The notes: generated from the sequence alone by a model not told the origin. Shown: positions 16,678-25,599, numbered from the stretch's first letter. The stretch: 38,739 nucleotides of DNA from Bacillus australimaris (GCF_001307105.1 NZ_LGYN01000007.1:1-38739), one strand, 5' to 3'. Program-made: numbers and translations.

Positions 16678-17094
16678 TCATTCAGTCAAATCGTCTCTCA
16701 TCGCATCGACCAGTGTGTGAATATCTGAGTGAGTCCTTGATGCTAATCGTACCAGCAAATCCTCTACACACTCATACAAATGATGATCTCTCACGATATA
16801 CTCCTTATAAAATGGAATGACAAAGAAATAGAACAAATCAGCGAATTCAAGTGCAGCGTCATCTTCCGCCTCATCATCTAACGCCTGTCCAACACTTTGA
16901 ATCAACCAATTCAAATCCTCTTTCTTTTCAATCGGTACATACATCAGTTGATGTATGTGATCCGTATCCTTCCGTTGTAAAATCTGCTCCGCTGTTTCTT
17001 TTGATAGCGCACCAATCTCTGTAGAAGAAATATTCACAACCGCTAATTCGTCCTCTGATCTTACTTGATCCATTTGCAGCAAATTTTGGTCCAT
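16678..17094 (-). CDS. Hypothetical acidic protein
   Basis: A 138-residue soluble, strongly acidic protein with no signal peptide. The C-terminal two thirds look helical (ADLFYFFVIPFYKEYIV, ECVEDLLVRLASRTHSDIHTLVDAM). I do not recognise the family. ATG 17094 is preceded by GGGGAGTGAG. It is monocistronic, sharing a terminator with the convergent lipoprotein gene. Confidence 0.6.
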   Translation of the reverse strand: MDQNLLQMDQVRSEDELAVVNISSTEIGALSKETAEQILQRKDTDHIHQLMYVPIEKKEDLNWLIQSVGQALDDEAEDDAALEFADLFYFFVIPFYKEYIVRDHHLYECVEDLLVRLASRTHSDIHTLVDAMRDDLTE

Positions 17095-17222
17095 CTCGAC
17101 TCACTCCCCATTATCAGATATCATTATTATAAGGAATTGATCTGATCTTTTATGGAAATAGTGGATTTTTTTATGTAATTTTAAAGAAAAAGTGAAAGTA
17201 TGATCTATGGGATCTCAAAACA

Positions 17223-17255
17223 AAAAAAGCACTCTTGATCTTAAGAGCGCTTTTT
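17223..17255 (-). terminator. Terminator after the paiB pseudogene
   Basis: On the minus strand AAAAAGCGCTCTT pairs with AAGAGTGCTTTTT (one wobble) and ends in T residues. It overlaps the final stop codon by one base. Confidence 0.8.
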
Positions 17256-17866
17256 CATTCTGCCACCAATCTTTCTTTCATCGCCTCAGTCAGTTCTACT
17301 TCACCCTCTGCTTCGAGCTGCTCAATGATGCGGGCATAATCCCTTTCGTGGCGATTTTGGCTTAATTTGAAAGCAGCCTGAACTCCATCAATGATGATAT
17401 TAAAGCCTACAATGCCTTTCATTTGCTTCACTAACAGTTCCTCAGACAACGTATCCCATAACACCGGCTGTGCTCTGTGACTTTCGTATGTCTCCAGCAT
17501 TGTGGTTAATTCCTTGATCAGTTCCGCTTTCTCTAACAGCACAGCCTTGCCATATACATGGACAGCCTGATAATTCCATGTCGGTACTGCTTCTTTTTCA
17601 TACCATGAAGAGGATATGTAGGCATTCGGTCCTTGAAAGATGACAAGTGCCTTCACGTTTTCCTCAAACGTTTTTCACTGAGGATTCCCAATCGCCATAT
17701 GCCCTGAAATCACATACGAATCTCCAATTTGATGAAAACTCACTGGAACATGTGTCGCAATAGGCTTTTCATCCATTGTGGTCACAACTGTAGCAAATGA
17801 ATGTGATTGAATAAATAATTTGATTTTCTCTAAATCCTTCACTTGAAAAAATGATGGAACATGCAT
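17255..17866 (-). pseudogene. paiB: paiB, FMN-binding negative regulator, broken by an in-frame stop
   Basis: PaiB-family proteins have a split-barrel FMN-binding fold; B. subtilis PaiB represses degradative enzyme and sporulation genes. The reading frame is intact for 203 codons except for a TGA at 17675-17677. It falls in ...HMAIGNPQ-stop-KTFEENVKALVIFQGP, exactly where the family has a Trp (GNPQWxxF), so a single TGG-to-TGA change explains it. Downstream family segments SSSWYEKEAVPTWNYQAVHVYGKA and MKGIVGFNI are preserved. The start at ATG 17866 (MHVPSFF) matches the family. A sequencing error is possible, but the neighbouring paiA is also degraded, which favours real decay. Confidence 0.85.
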
Positions 17867-17883
17867 GTACCCTTCCCCCCTGT

Positions 17884-18097
17884 TTGAACAACCCAAAGCT
17901 TTTGATAGAAAGCGATGGCCTCTCTATTGTGCTCCCACACCCCAAGCTAAACATCCCGTTTATATGGCAATTTCAATGGCTTGATCGATTAAATTTCGGC
18001 TTAATTCTTGCTTTTGAAAAGACTGTCTAATATAAATGCGTTCAATTTATATCGCTTCACTGCCCATCTCTTTTGGTTGAGCATCATTCATATTAGT
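17884..18097 (-). pseudogene. paiA: paiA remnant (GNAT acetyltransferase)
   Basis: A degraded fragment of a GNAT acetyltransferase of the PaiA type (spermidine/spermine N-acetyltransferase in B. subtilis). One frame reads NDAQPKEMGSEAI, stop, IERIYIRQSFQKQELSRNLIDQAIEIAI, stop, TGCLAWG. A second frame continues GVWEHNREAIAFYQKLWVVQTG. These correspond to the acetyl-CoA binding and C-terminal helix segments of the family. There are two in-frame stops and one frameshift. The N-terminal half is missing, and the C-terminus runs directly into the paiB ribosome site. Confidence 0.75.
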
Positions 18098-18115
18098 CTA
18101 AAAAAATGTTTCAAC

Positions 18116-18145
18116 AAAACCCCACTCTTTTGGAAGTGGGGTTTT
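18116..18145. terminator. Bidirectional terminator
   Basis: A perfect 11-base stem AAAACCCCACT/AGTGGGGTTTT with an 8-base loop. It lies ten bases past the end of the small membrane-peptide gene, whose terminator it probably is. Confidence 0.85.
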
Positions 18146-18155
18146 AACTTGTTCT

Positions 18156-18239
18156 TTAATTATCACGCTTTTTCGATCCAAACAATCCAAATACGATTGC
18201 CAGTGCAACAATAATCGCCACCCAAGTAGTCAAGCCCAT
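18156..18239 (-). CDS. Small single-span membrane peptide (27 residues)
   Basis: The reading frame encodes MGLTTWVAIIVALAIVFGLF followed by GSKKRDN. That is one strongly hydrophobic helix with a positively charged tail, so the C-terminus should face the cytoplasm. Upstream is GCGGTGA, a partial match to the Shine-Dalgarno sequence. A strong terminator follows within ten bases. Similar tiny membrane peptides are common in Bacillus, either as modulators or as type I toxins; I cannot tell which. I see no obvious antisense RNA gene. Confidence 0.55.
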   Translation of the reverse strand: MGLTTWVAIIVALAIVFGLFGSKKRDN

Positions 18240-18347
18240 ATGTTCACCGCTTTTCTTTTTTAAAAAAATAGGAATTGTGTTCATATCATCTCTTATTAAA
18301 GGTTTTTACCAGTTATGATAAAAGTGGATCTCTCTACACTACTCTCA

Positions 18348-19955
18348 TTAATTATGATTCAAAAATATTTGTAAGTCACTAAAACCTTTGTTTTGTATCT
18401 TTTCAATAAAGAGTTCAATACGTCTATTTTTCTGAATCTCATTTTCCATACAGTAATCAAGAAAACCTATTAACACTTCCCTTGTTATCATAATCCCCTC
18501 TATTTCTTTATTTACTAGTTTACTACTAAGAGTTGTAATGGATTTAAGTTTTTTGTCTCCTGATAACTTACCCGATGTGACATATCCATAAAAAGTTAAT
18601 TGTTTCCCTTCATATTGAAGATAATTTGGAATATATTCTGAAGCCATATAATTGGCTAGATTCTGCGAAAGTGCAAACCCGTTTGAATAATACTTTGTAT
18701 CGATAATACCGCATTTACCCTCATATTTTAGCAAAATTTCAATCTCTGTCTTTTTTCCGTTGACTTTTGGCTGATATACGGCTTCAAATCCGATTGCTTC
18801 AAAGATTTTCAGTGTTTCTTTTTCAAATTCTGCTGGTGTTAGTTCACCAAGGTATTTCTCTACAAACTCTTCAGGTATACTTGCTATTTTATATGTTTCA
18901 GAACGAAGCCTATCTACAGCTTTCTCAGCTTCATTTGGCCCTATAGCTGGAATAAAATACGAAAGCAGTTCTTCACGTACCAATTCAGATGCATTTGGAA
19001 TACTATTTAGAACAGATTGAATTTTCCTCTGCATCTTGACATTGTTACTCGCAGGTTTCTCATCCCCAAAATCGCTCACTTTATAACTATCTACATCAAG
19101 TCCATTATTTTGTGCCATACGTTCGATTGAAATTAGATATCGTGTGTTATAAGGATAGCGGCTATCATAATAATTTAGAATATTCTGCGCTTCTCTCGCT
19201 AATGCAGGATCAGTCTTCAATAATGCCTCTCCACGCTGATACTCGACAAGTGCAGTGTACTCGCATAAAAGCATAAACGTATGGGCCACATCAGAGTGAG
19301 CCTGGTAATAATCACGTGCTGCTTTGTCATTTCGATCGCGATGGTCATATTCGACAGCAATCTTTTGCTTCATCACCTTCTGTTCATCCTCACAGGCATT
19401 ACGATAAGCAATAATCTTTTGAGCAGCCTCTTCTAGTTGACTATCCTGCTGTGCCGTCAGAACAAAATAGGTGATTTCTTCTTTTGTCACCCGGTAATTT
19501 AAATCAGCTCGCTGCACAAGTTTCACTAAAAATCTAGCAGGCCGGATGCGGAAGCCCTGATCGAATTTGGGACGAAAGCCAGCTTCCATAAAGTAAGCGT
19601 TTGGAATCTGAAGTGTTAATATCTGCTTTTTTACGTTCTCATATTCTTTTATTCCATTAATCAATGCCTGTCCTGCTTTAGTTGGTTTGACTAGACCATC
19701 ACTATTTATATAGCAGTAGGCAAAAGTCTTTAACATAGCACACCAAGTACGGCCTCCTGATCCTTCAGCACTAATATTGTTCCTCTTTAATCCTTTAGAT
19801 ACCAAAACAGCCTCATAGTGTTTATGTAATTCCCTATTTCCCTGCCATTTAACAGTAAAATTTTGCGTTGCTTCAGCCAATGCTTTAATGGCATCTGCAT
19901 GAAATTGCGGGTCTCTTTCTGGTCTTGTAATAAACCATACTTTTCGTTCTTCCAA
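18348..19955 (-). CDS. AlwI-like type II restriction endonuclease
   Basis: A 535-residue protein recognised as the AlwI family by its N-terminus (KVWFITRPERDPQFHADAIKAL), the segment GGRTWCAMLKTFAYCYI and the run GFRIRPARFLVKL. The C-terminal third holds a PD-(D/E)xK nuclease core: KTEIEILLKYEGKCGIIDTKYY, with an acidic residue, a beta strand and the DTK element. AlwI relatives bind short asymmetric sites through the N-terminal part and cut at a distance. The start is TTG 19955 with AAGGAGG eight bases upstream. It diverges from the C5 methyltransferase 513 bases away, which should protect its site. The recognition sequence cannot be read from the protein. No clear terminator follows. Confidence 0.8.
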   Translation of the reverse strand: MEERKVWFITRPERDPQFHADAIKALAEATQNFTVKWQGNRELHKHYEAVLVSKGLKRNNISAEGSGGRTWCAMLKTFAYCYINSDGLVKPTKAGQALINGIKEYENVKKQILTLQIPNAYFMEAGFRPKFDQGFRIRPARFLVKLVQRADLNYRVTKEEITYFVLTAQQDSQLEEAAQKIIAYRNACEDEQKVMKQKIAVEYDHRDRNDKAARDYYQAHSDVAHTFMLLCEYTALVEYQRGEALLKTDPALAREAQNILNYYDSRYPYNTRYLISIERMAQNNGLDVDSYKVSDFGDEKPASNNVKMQRKIQSVLNSIPNASELVREELLSYFIPAIGPNEAEKAVDRLRSETYKIASIPEEFVEKYLGELTPAEFEKETLKIFEAIGFEAVYQPKVNGKKTEIEILLKYEGKCGIIDTKYYSNGFALSQNLANYMASEYIPNYLQYEGKQLTFYGYVTSGKLSGDKKLKSITTLSSKLVNKEIEGIMITREVLIGFLDYCMENEIQKNRRIELFIEKIQNKGFSDLQIFLNHN

Positions 19956-20468
19956 TTTTTAATCCTCCTTACAAATTCCATTAGTCATGCACTTAGAATA
20001 TCTGTTCAGCTTTTAAAGTTTTTATATCTATAACATTAACACCCCTTCAAAAGATAACACCTTCATGCAAAACTAAATGCATTTTTTGCCCACACAGCTA
20101 AACCTAGTATATCTAATTTTAATACTTTTCAAGAAGGATTTATATGGAAACAATATGTCAATCAATTTAATTGAGAATGTTTTTACTATCAATTAAAGAA
20201 AAGGCACTGTAATATGAGAAAAAAACACTAGCGCTATCATCCTCGACGACTAAATTATTGCCTCAAACTAGGTTTAAATTTTTCTTTTAGATTAGTCAGT
20301 ACATTTCTAATGTTGCTTAATCATAGTGAAAATCTCTAATTTTATATCAACCAATTCTTAAGACTTTATTTTTTTTCTAAAACGTGTAAAATAAATAGCG
20401 TATCAGTATGCAAGAACATACTTTCGTAATAACGTTGATTATATAAAAATATGAGAAGAGGTTTTGTT
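19956..20468. other. Intergenic region between divergent endonuclease and methyltransferase
   Basis: 513 AT-rich bases with no credible gene. It should hold both promoters, but no -35/-10 pair is convincing. A dyad AGTATG-N6-CATACT (20405-20422) lies before the methyltransferase. A looser AGTAT...ATACT pair lies at 20106-20126. No gene for a controller (C) protein was found here. Confidence 0.5.
20405..20422. promoter_or_regulatory. Dyad AGTATGCAAGAACATACT upstream of the methyltransferase
   Basis: Perfect six-base arms separated by six bases, 47 bases before the methyltransferase start. Size and place fit an operator for control of the restriction-modification pair. The binding protein is unknown. 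Confidence 0.35.
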
Positions 20469-21662
20469 ATGATTTTTAAAAAGGGCGAACTCTTTAATGG
20501 ACCCGGCGGCCTCAGTCTTGGTGCTAAATTGGCGGGATTTACACATCCAGAAACGGGCAAAGAATGGCGTATAGAGCATGTTTGGGCAAATGACTACGAT
20601 CCAAATGCGTGCAGCACATTTCGTTACAATATTTGCGGTGATTTAGAAGATCAATCTGTCTTTTGCGGACCAGTTGAGCAGCTACCTATTGGCGATAAAA
20701 CAGTTCTAGAGGAAATCGATTGTTTCGCGTTTGGATTCCCCTGCAACGATTACAGCAATGTTGGTGAAAAGCAGGGATTAAACGGTACATATGGTCCTCT
20801 TTATTCTTACGGGGTAAAAGTGCTGGAAGAATACCAGCCGAAATTCTTTGTAGCAGAGAATGTTGGTGGACTTCAAAGCGCTAACGAAGGAAAAGCATTC
20901 ATCAAAATCTTAACAGAGCTTGAGGAGTGCGGATACAAATTAACACCTCACCTGTACAAATTTGAAGAATACGGTGTCCCACAGGCTCGCCATCGTATTA
21001 TCATTGTTGGGATCAGAAATGACTGGGCTGCAAAAGGTGTAGAGTTCAGAGTACCGGCACCGATTACACTAGCCTCTACAGACTATGTTACATCTAAGCA
21101 GGCAATTACTGAGCCGCCGATTCCTGAAGATGCACCAAATCACGAAATACCTAAACACACTAAGAAAGTACAGGAAATGCTGAGCTACATTCCGCCCGGC
21201 GAAAATGCCTGGTATGCTGGAATTCCAGACGACCTTCAGCTTAATGTAAAGGGAGCACGCCTAAGTTCAATTTACAAGCGTCTAGACCCTGATCGCCCGG
21301 CTTATACAGTGACTGGCAGCGGCGGCGGCGGAACTCATATGTATCATTGGAAAGAGCTTCGAGCGCTTACAAATCGGGAACGTGCCCGCCTGCAGACATT
21401 TCCAGATGACTTTGTATTTCAGGGAAGCAAAGAAGCAGTCAGAAAGCAGATTGGCATGGCAGTACCAGTTAAGGGAGCGAAGATTGTATTTGAAGCCATT
21501 TTGAAATCATTCGCTAAGATAGATTATGAATGGATAGAGCCCGCGAAAAAACTGCAGCTTGAAAATTTACGCGGGCAGAGAAAGGTAACAATTGATGAAG
21601 TGAAGAATTCACAAGATAAACCGGCTGAAAAATTAGATAGTCAAATAGAACTGAATATATAA
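20469..21662 (+). CDS. C5 cytosine DNA methyltransferase
   Basis: A 397-residue DNA (cytosine-5) methyltransferase. Motif I is LFNGPGGLSLG (residues 8-18). Motif IV is FGFPCNDYSNVG with catalytic Cys92; Asn stands where most members have Gln. Motif VI is AENVGG (129-134), motif VIII is QARHR (172-176), and motif X is KQIGMAVPVKGAKIVFEAIL. The target-recognition region lies about residues 190-310. The open frame begins at 20451, but AGAAGAGG lies inside it, so ATG 20469 is the start. It is divergent from the AlwI-like endonuclease and convergent with the GHKL operon, so it could serve either or both. Confidence 0.93.
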   Translation: MIFKKGELFNGPGGLSLGAKLAGFTHPETGKEWRIEHVWANDYDPNACSTFRYNICGDLEDQSVFCGPVEQLPIGDKTVLEEIDCFAFGFPCNDYSNVGEKQGLNGTYGPLYSYGVKVLEEYQPKFFVAENVGGLQSANEGKAFIKILTELEECGYKLTPHLYKFEEYGVPQARHRIIIVGIRNDWAAKGVEFRVPAPITLASTDYVTSKQAITEPPIPEDAPNHEIPKHTKKVQEMLSYIPPGENAWYAGIPDDLQLNVKGARLSSIYKRLDPDRPAYTVTGSGGGGTHMYHWKELRALTNRERARLQTFPDDFVFQGSKEAVRKQIGMAVPVKGAKIVFEAILKSFAKIDYEWIEPAKKLQLENLRGQRKVTIDEVKNSQDKPAEKLDSQIELNI

Positions 21663-21665
21663 CAA

Positions 21666-21709
21666 AAAAGACGGCGCCGATATTAAGGTTCCGTCTTTTG
21701 AGTTTTTTA
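21666..21709 (+). terminator. Terminator of the methyltransferase gene
   Basis: AAAAGACGG (21666-21674) pairs with CCGTCTTTT (21691-21699), followed by a T run. It starts just after the stop codon. Confidence 0.8.
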
Positions 21710-22081
21710 TCCCAGTATTCCTGATTGCTTTTTGGACGATCTCATTGTATCTAGTAGCCGTGCCAAAAACACGAATCGATGAAAATGACAATCTTATATT
21801 TTTTTATGGAGATATAAGATTTACCAAATATTTTAAATTATTTATGATATAACAAAAACCTAAATATTTTGCCCGTTCATCTTGCTATTAAAATACTAAA
21901 ATACAAATATTTATGCTTTTGAATAAGCATTCATAAAAATAGAGTGAAAAGAAGACAAACAAGGGAACAAGTAATTTAATCAAAAGAATATCAGAGTTGG
22001 ACACTCACAAGGCACCCAGCCTCATCCATTTCCATCACTTTTATTTGCCCTTTCTTACTTACATTTTACAAGAAAAGGCGT
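21710..22081. other. AT-rich spacer with a 10-base inverted repeat
   Basis: 370 bases without a credible gene between convergent units. AATCTTATAT (21790-21799) and ATATAAGATT (21812-21821) form a perfect inverted repeat with a 12-base loop. A second imperfect hairpin (about 22047-22080, GCCTTTTCTT with AAGAAAGGGC on the minus strand) lies just past the DUF6339-like gene. It may terminate that operon, though no T tract follows it. Confidence 0.4.
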
Positions 22082-22867
22082 TTAAAAAATTTTTTGAGTT
22101 GTAGACGAAATATAGACACCAATTTCTTTAAGATAAGCATTTACCCACAAAGTCAATTTCTCTTGCGCCTCTTTTGATGATAATATATCCCACATTTCAA
22201 CAACTCCTGATAAATTAAAGTATTGAGCGGCATCTCGAACAAGATTACGCCGCTGTTTTCCAGTTAAGATTTGAATTGCGCCAACTTTTTGTTGTTTACC
22301 AACGTAATCTAGTATTTCAAATAGAGCCCGCATTGCAACTTTGTTACGAGATAAATATTTGTTTTCTATTGTTTGTCCTGCTAAATCCTGATCTTCTAAC
22401 AATAGTTTTGTATATTTATAAGGGTCAGCCATTGCTTCGTCATAAGTTAACTCTACATACCACCATAGTCGTGATAAACCATTTCGATACATTCCTTTTT
22501 GTCCAAAGAAATATCTTGTTTTTATGAATTTTTCTGGATCTCCTTGAGCTTCTTCGATAGGCCAACGTTCTCGCATAAACTGCCAATATTCAATATGTGT
22601 TAACAAAGCCCAATAGTTTTGATCTGAAGCTAAAGTATATGGTAAATCTTTATAGCATGTGTATATTCGAATAGCATTATCTAAGTCATCTGCACTACGT
22701 TTTTTTAAATCAGTAACTTTTAATTGAGCAGAATTAGAAGGTGTGACACTTAATTCCTGTCCTAACCAAGATTCATCCGATTTATACAATTCCAAATTTG
22801 TTTGTATATTTCCCTTTAATTCTAATAGTTTGTTGTGTTCTAAGTATAATTTTGGCATTCCTATCAT
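22082..22867 (-). CDS. DUF6339-like protein, last gene of the GHKL operon
   Basis: A 261-residue soluble, mostly helical protein. The central part reads TRYFFGQKGMYRNGLSRLWWYVELTYDEA, a conserved-looking RNxxxRLWW signature that I associate with DUF6339. The C-terminal half is helical and charged. I do not see a nuclease or helicase motif. It is 19 bases downstream of the preceding gene and belongs to the same operon. The role is unknown; a place in a defence module is inferred from context. ATG 22867 or ATG 22858 could be the start, as neither has a strong ribosome site. Confidence 0.55.
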   Translation of the reverse strand: MIGMPKLYLEHNKLLELKGNIQTNLELYKSDESWLGQELSVTPSNSAQLKVTDLKKRSADDLDNAIRIYTCYKDLPYTLASDQNYWALLTHIEYWQFMRERWPIEEAQGDPEKFIKTRYFFGQKGMYRNGLSRLWWYVELTYDEAMADPYKYTKLLLEDQDLAGQTIENKYLSRNKVAMRALFEILDYVGKQQKVGAIQILTGKQRRNLVRDAAQYFNLSGVVEMWDILSSKEAQEKLTLWVNAYLKEIGVYISSTTQKIF

Positions 22868-22886
22868 CCATTCAAATCAAGATATT

Positions 22887-23750
22887 TTATTCGCTAACAA
22901 GTAAATCACTTAACGAATTAAGAGCCTCATCTACAACATCTTTCAAAATTTTATGAGCAATTACAGATGCGCCAGTTTCATTGATTTTTTTTGGCTCTAT
23001 TTGAAGTTGATCTAGTTGATATAAGATCGAGTTATACCATTCACTGTCTTGCACTGGATCTTCAACATTCCCTTGCTCAACTTCGCATATATAAGTTAAT
23101 GCATCTATTACCGCCGGTAAATAATACATCGTTATTAATAGTGGATTAACTTGTTCATATCGCTGAATATCTGATATTTGGTCATAGACATTTGGTGGCA
23201 AATAGATATCAATGATTCCGTTACTAAATGATAATTCATATGGTTCTGGATTCTCGTCTTCTGAAGCACGTAAGTTAAAAATTGATTTTGCAGATACAAT
23301 AGGATCTTTTTCAATTGGTAAAGATACACCAGGGTCTAATGCTAAGTACGTACCTTTTCTGAAAGTTAGTGCTACCCCGTTATAATCTTCATGTAACAGC
23401 TCATTCTTATAGTCATTGATAGTTGTATTAGCAACTACCATAAAACTAACATCTACTTGTTTAGTTAGCTTCTTTTGAGGAATGTAGAAAATCACTTCTC
23501 TATTTGTTGTTGTGAATACGTCACGGTACATACTAGCTGCACATTCTATATGTGTAACAAATATTGCTTTATGATTATTAATTAGCTCCTGTAAGCGAGT
23601 ATTATTGAGTTCAAACTTCACTTTAAATTTAACAATTCCTTCATTTTGCGGAGTTACTTCAAGAAGCGTGGCTTTAAAAGAGCTATTTGTATAATCGTCA
23701 TTAAATTCTGCTAATACAGGATGAGGATAAGCTGTCTTCTTTATTCTCAT
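22887..23750 (-). CDS. Unrecognised protein of the GHKL operon
   Basis: A 287-residue protein. The N-terminal 150 residues look beta-rich (VKFKVKFELNNTRLQELI, AIFVTHIECAASMYRDVF, VIFYIPQKKLTKQVDVSFMVVA). The C-terminal half looks helical (LLITMYYLPAVIDALTYIC, VIAHKILKDVVDEALNSLSDLLV). I do not recognise the family and see no catalytic motif. The start codon overlaps the ATPase stop (ATGA), so the two are translationally coupled and probably act in one complex. A substrate- or DNA-binding partner of the ATPase is a guess. Confidence 0.65.
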   Translation of the reverse strand: MRIKKTAYPHPVLAEFNDDYTNSSFKATLLEVTPQNEGIVKFKVKFELNNTRLQELINNHKAIFVTHIECAASMYRDVFTTTNREVIFYIPQKKLTKQVDVSFMVVANTTINDYKNELLHEDYNGVALTFRKGTYLALDPGVSLPIEKDPIVSAKSIFNLRASEDENPEPYELSFSNGIIDIYLPPNVYDQISDIQRYEQVNPLLITMYYLPAVIDALTYICEVEQGNVEDPVQDSEWYNSILYQLDQLQIEPKKINETGASVIAHKILKDVVDEALNSLSDLLVSE

Positions 23751-25579
23751 ACTGTATGAACCTCCAATGAATAAGGTGCTAATTCATTCAATGTTACTTG
23801 TAATTCACAACGTTCATCTTTTGCAAGCTCTAGTGGACCAATCACATTATCTGTCAATGAAACAGTCGTTAGTTGATTACCTTTTCTCAATTTTACATCT
23901 TTCAATGAAATATCGACATATCTCCCGTTTTCACCCATTGCTTGAATTTGTAACTTTACTTTTCCAGCGACTTTTGGTGTAATTACTACTTTATAAAATT
24001 CATTAATCTCATCATAAATTGAGCGTACCTTGGAAATATCAACTTTTTTCTTTCTAGACGACTTTGGAGTTGGGTTTGTTGATTTTGAGTTTGAATTTGG
24101 ATTGTTCTTACGTTTCCTTTTCTTGGTTTTTATTAGTTCACGTTGAGAAAATGAACGAGATACTATTTTAATAGACCTAATTTTCTCATTTAAAGATTCT
24201 TCGCTAATCTCAGCTAAGGGTTTTGATTTGTCACTTTTTTTAGGTAAGATTTGTTCTAAGCCTATTAAATCAATTGATTCCTTTTTAATTTTAGGAGCCA
24301 GTCCATGAATATTTTTAGAGATCCATTTGTAAATTGTTTCAATAATATTTTTGATTTCCTTAAGTTTTTTTACTTCTCCATCCTCTGAGTTTTCATTAAT
24401 ATTCACATGCCAACCTTTATGTGTAGCTGTTTCAGTCTCAGATAATATTTCATTTAAGACAGGCCCTTTGATAGTGAAGAAACCTGCAAAGCACACAGGT
24501 GGTTTTCTAAAGTTATTTTTATTGAAAATCTTCATACCCGAAGATCGATTCATTGATATAGTGTTACTAAACTCGTCGCCTTTAGTTAAATATAGAAGCA
24601 CTGGCTGCTGGTCAACTACACCTTTAATATTTATATCAACTTTAAACAACTGTCCCTCAGTTAATGCTGTATAAAACTCTTTAATAATATGGTGTCCAGA
24701 AGGTTCAGCCTGACAAATCTCTTCAATAATGTCAGGTAGAGTATCTTTAGAAATCTCTTTTCCATCTACTTTAACTATTAGTTTTTCTTCATAAAATGCT
24801 AAAAGAAAGTTTTCAGAAATAACTTTAACAAAATGATCTTTCCAATTTGCATCAAATTTGAATCCAAAAATAAACTTGTCTGTACCCACTTTTTTCCGTT
24901 TGAAATCATCCGGTAAAAAAGTTAAATCAGTAATCGGTTTATAACCACTTTTTATCCCATAGTAAATATTTTCACGATATTTTATTCCATCCTTTTTATA
25001 AGTGGCAAGTTTTGCTACTCCTTGAAAACCCGTTTCTTCTTGTTTATTAACTGTTCCATACAAAACCATGCTATATTTAGACGCTAAGAAGGGAGCGTGT
25101 TTGCCCAACCCGCGTGATCCATTAGAACCGGCTACTTTATCAGAATATCCGCTACTTTTCACTAAGGAATTCCATTTCCCTTCGTCGTCACTAGTAACAT
25201 CACTTAACCCAATCGTATTAAAATCCCGAACGGCTAAAATCACTATTTCCTCTTCATTTTTTAATGTATTATACATTTTATCGAAATGCTTATAGGTTTT
25301 CGGGTCATTTTCCCATGAATCTCGAATTGCTTCGATGATTCCAGTGAATTTATCTAATTCAAACAAGTTCTCGTCTTTTTTCTCTGTAAACATTTTAAAT
25401 TCTAATAGAACCGGTCCATCTTTTTCAGGATCTTTAGCATCAAGCGCATCTTGCGTCAATTCTCGCGGAACATGATATAAAGGATTGTCTTTAAAATTTT
25501 CCATCCCTGCATGATTCAATCCACTGCGTGAGTTATCAGTATTTTCAGCAGAATTCCATCCAATTTTATTTTGTAGCAT
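23747..25579 (-). CDS. GHKL-type (MutL/Hsp90/MORC-like) ATPase
   Basis: A 610-residue protein with an N-terminal GHKL ATP-binding domain. The N box is ELTQDALDA (residues 40-48). A G1-like motif is RDFNTIGL (118-125), with Asp for nucleotide contact. The G2-type lid is GSNGSRGLGKHAPF (151-164), the GxxGxG(K) pattern. A second GHKL-linked region extends to about residue 450. A Lys/Arg/Asn/Ser-rich linker follows at about 485-520, then a C-terminal beta-rich domain. MutL/MORC-like ATPases of this kind occur in bacterial restriction-modification and defence loci. The frame opens at a GTG, but ATG 25579 is six bases from AGAGGTG and is preferred. It follows the small gene by 20 bases. Confidence 0.8.
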   Translation of the reverse strand: MLQNKIGWNSAENTDNSRSGLNHAGMENFKDNPLYHVPRELTQDALDAKDPEKDGPVLLEFKMFTEKKDENLFELDKFTGIIEAIRDSWENDPKTYKHFDKMYNTLKNEEEIVILAVRDFNTIGLSDVTSDDEGKWNSLVKSSGYSDKVAGSNGSRGLGKHAPFLASKYSMVLYGTVNKQEETGFQGVAKLATYKKDGIKYRENIYYGIKSGYKPITDLTFLPDDFKRKKVGTDKFIFGFKFDANWKDHFVKVISENFLLAFYEEKLIVKVDGKEISKDTLPDIIEEICQAEPSGHHIIKEFYTALTEGQLFKVDINIKGVVDQQPVLLYLTKGDEFSNTISMNRSSGMKIFNKNNFRKPPVCFAGFFTIKGPVLNEILSETETATHKGWHVNINENSEDGEVKKLKEIKNIIETIYKWISKNIHGLAPKIKKESIDLIGLEQILPKKSDKSKPLAEISEESLNEKIRSIKIVSRSFSQRELIKTKKRKRKNNPNSNSKSTNPTPKSSRKKKVDISKVRSIYDEINEFYKVVITPKVAGKVKLQIQAMGENGRYVDISLKDVKLRKGNQLTTVSLTDNVIGPLELAKDERCELQVTLNELAPYSLEVHTV

Positions 25580-25599
25580 TTCATACACCTCTTTAATTA

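Noticed and set aside
20442..20447. TATAAA as the -10 box of the methyltransferase gene
   Set aside because: There is no acceptable -35 partner, and transcription would start at the ribosome site itself.
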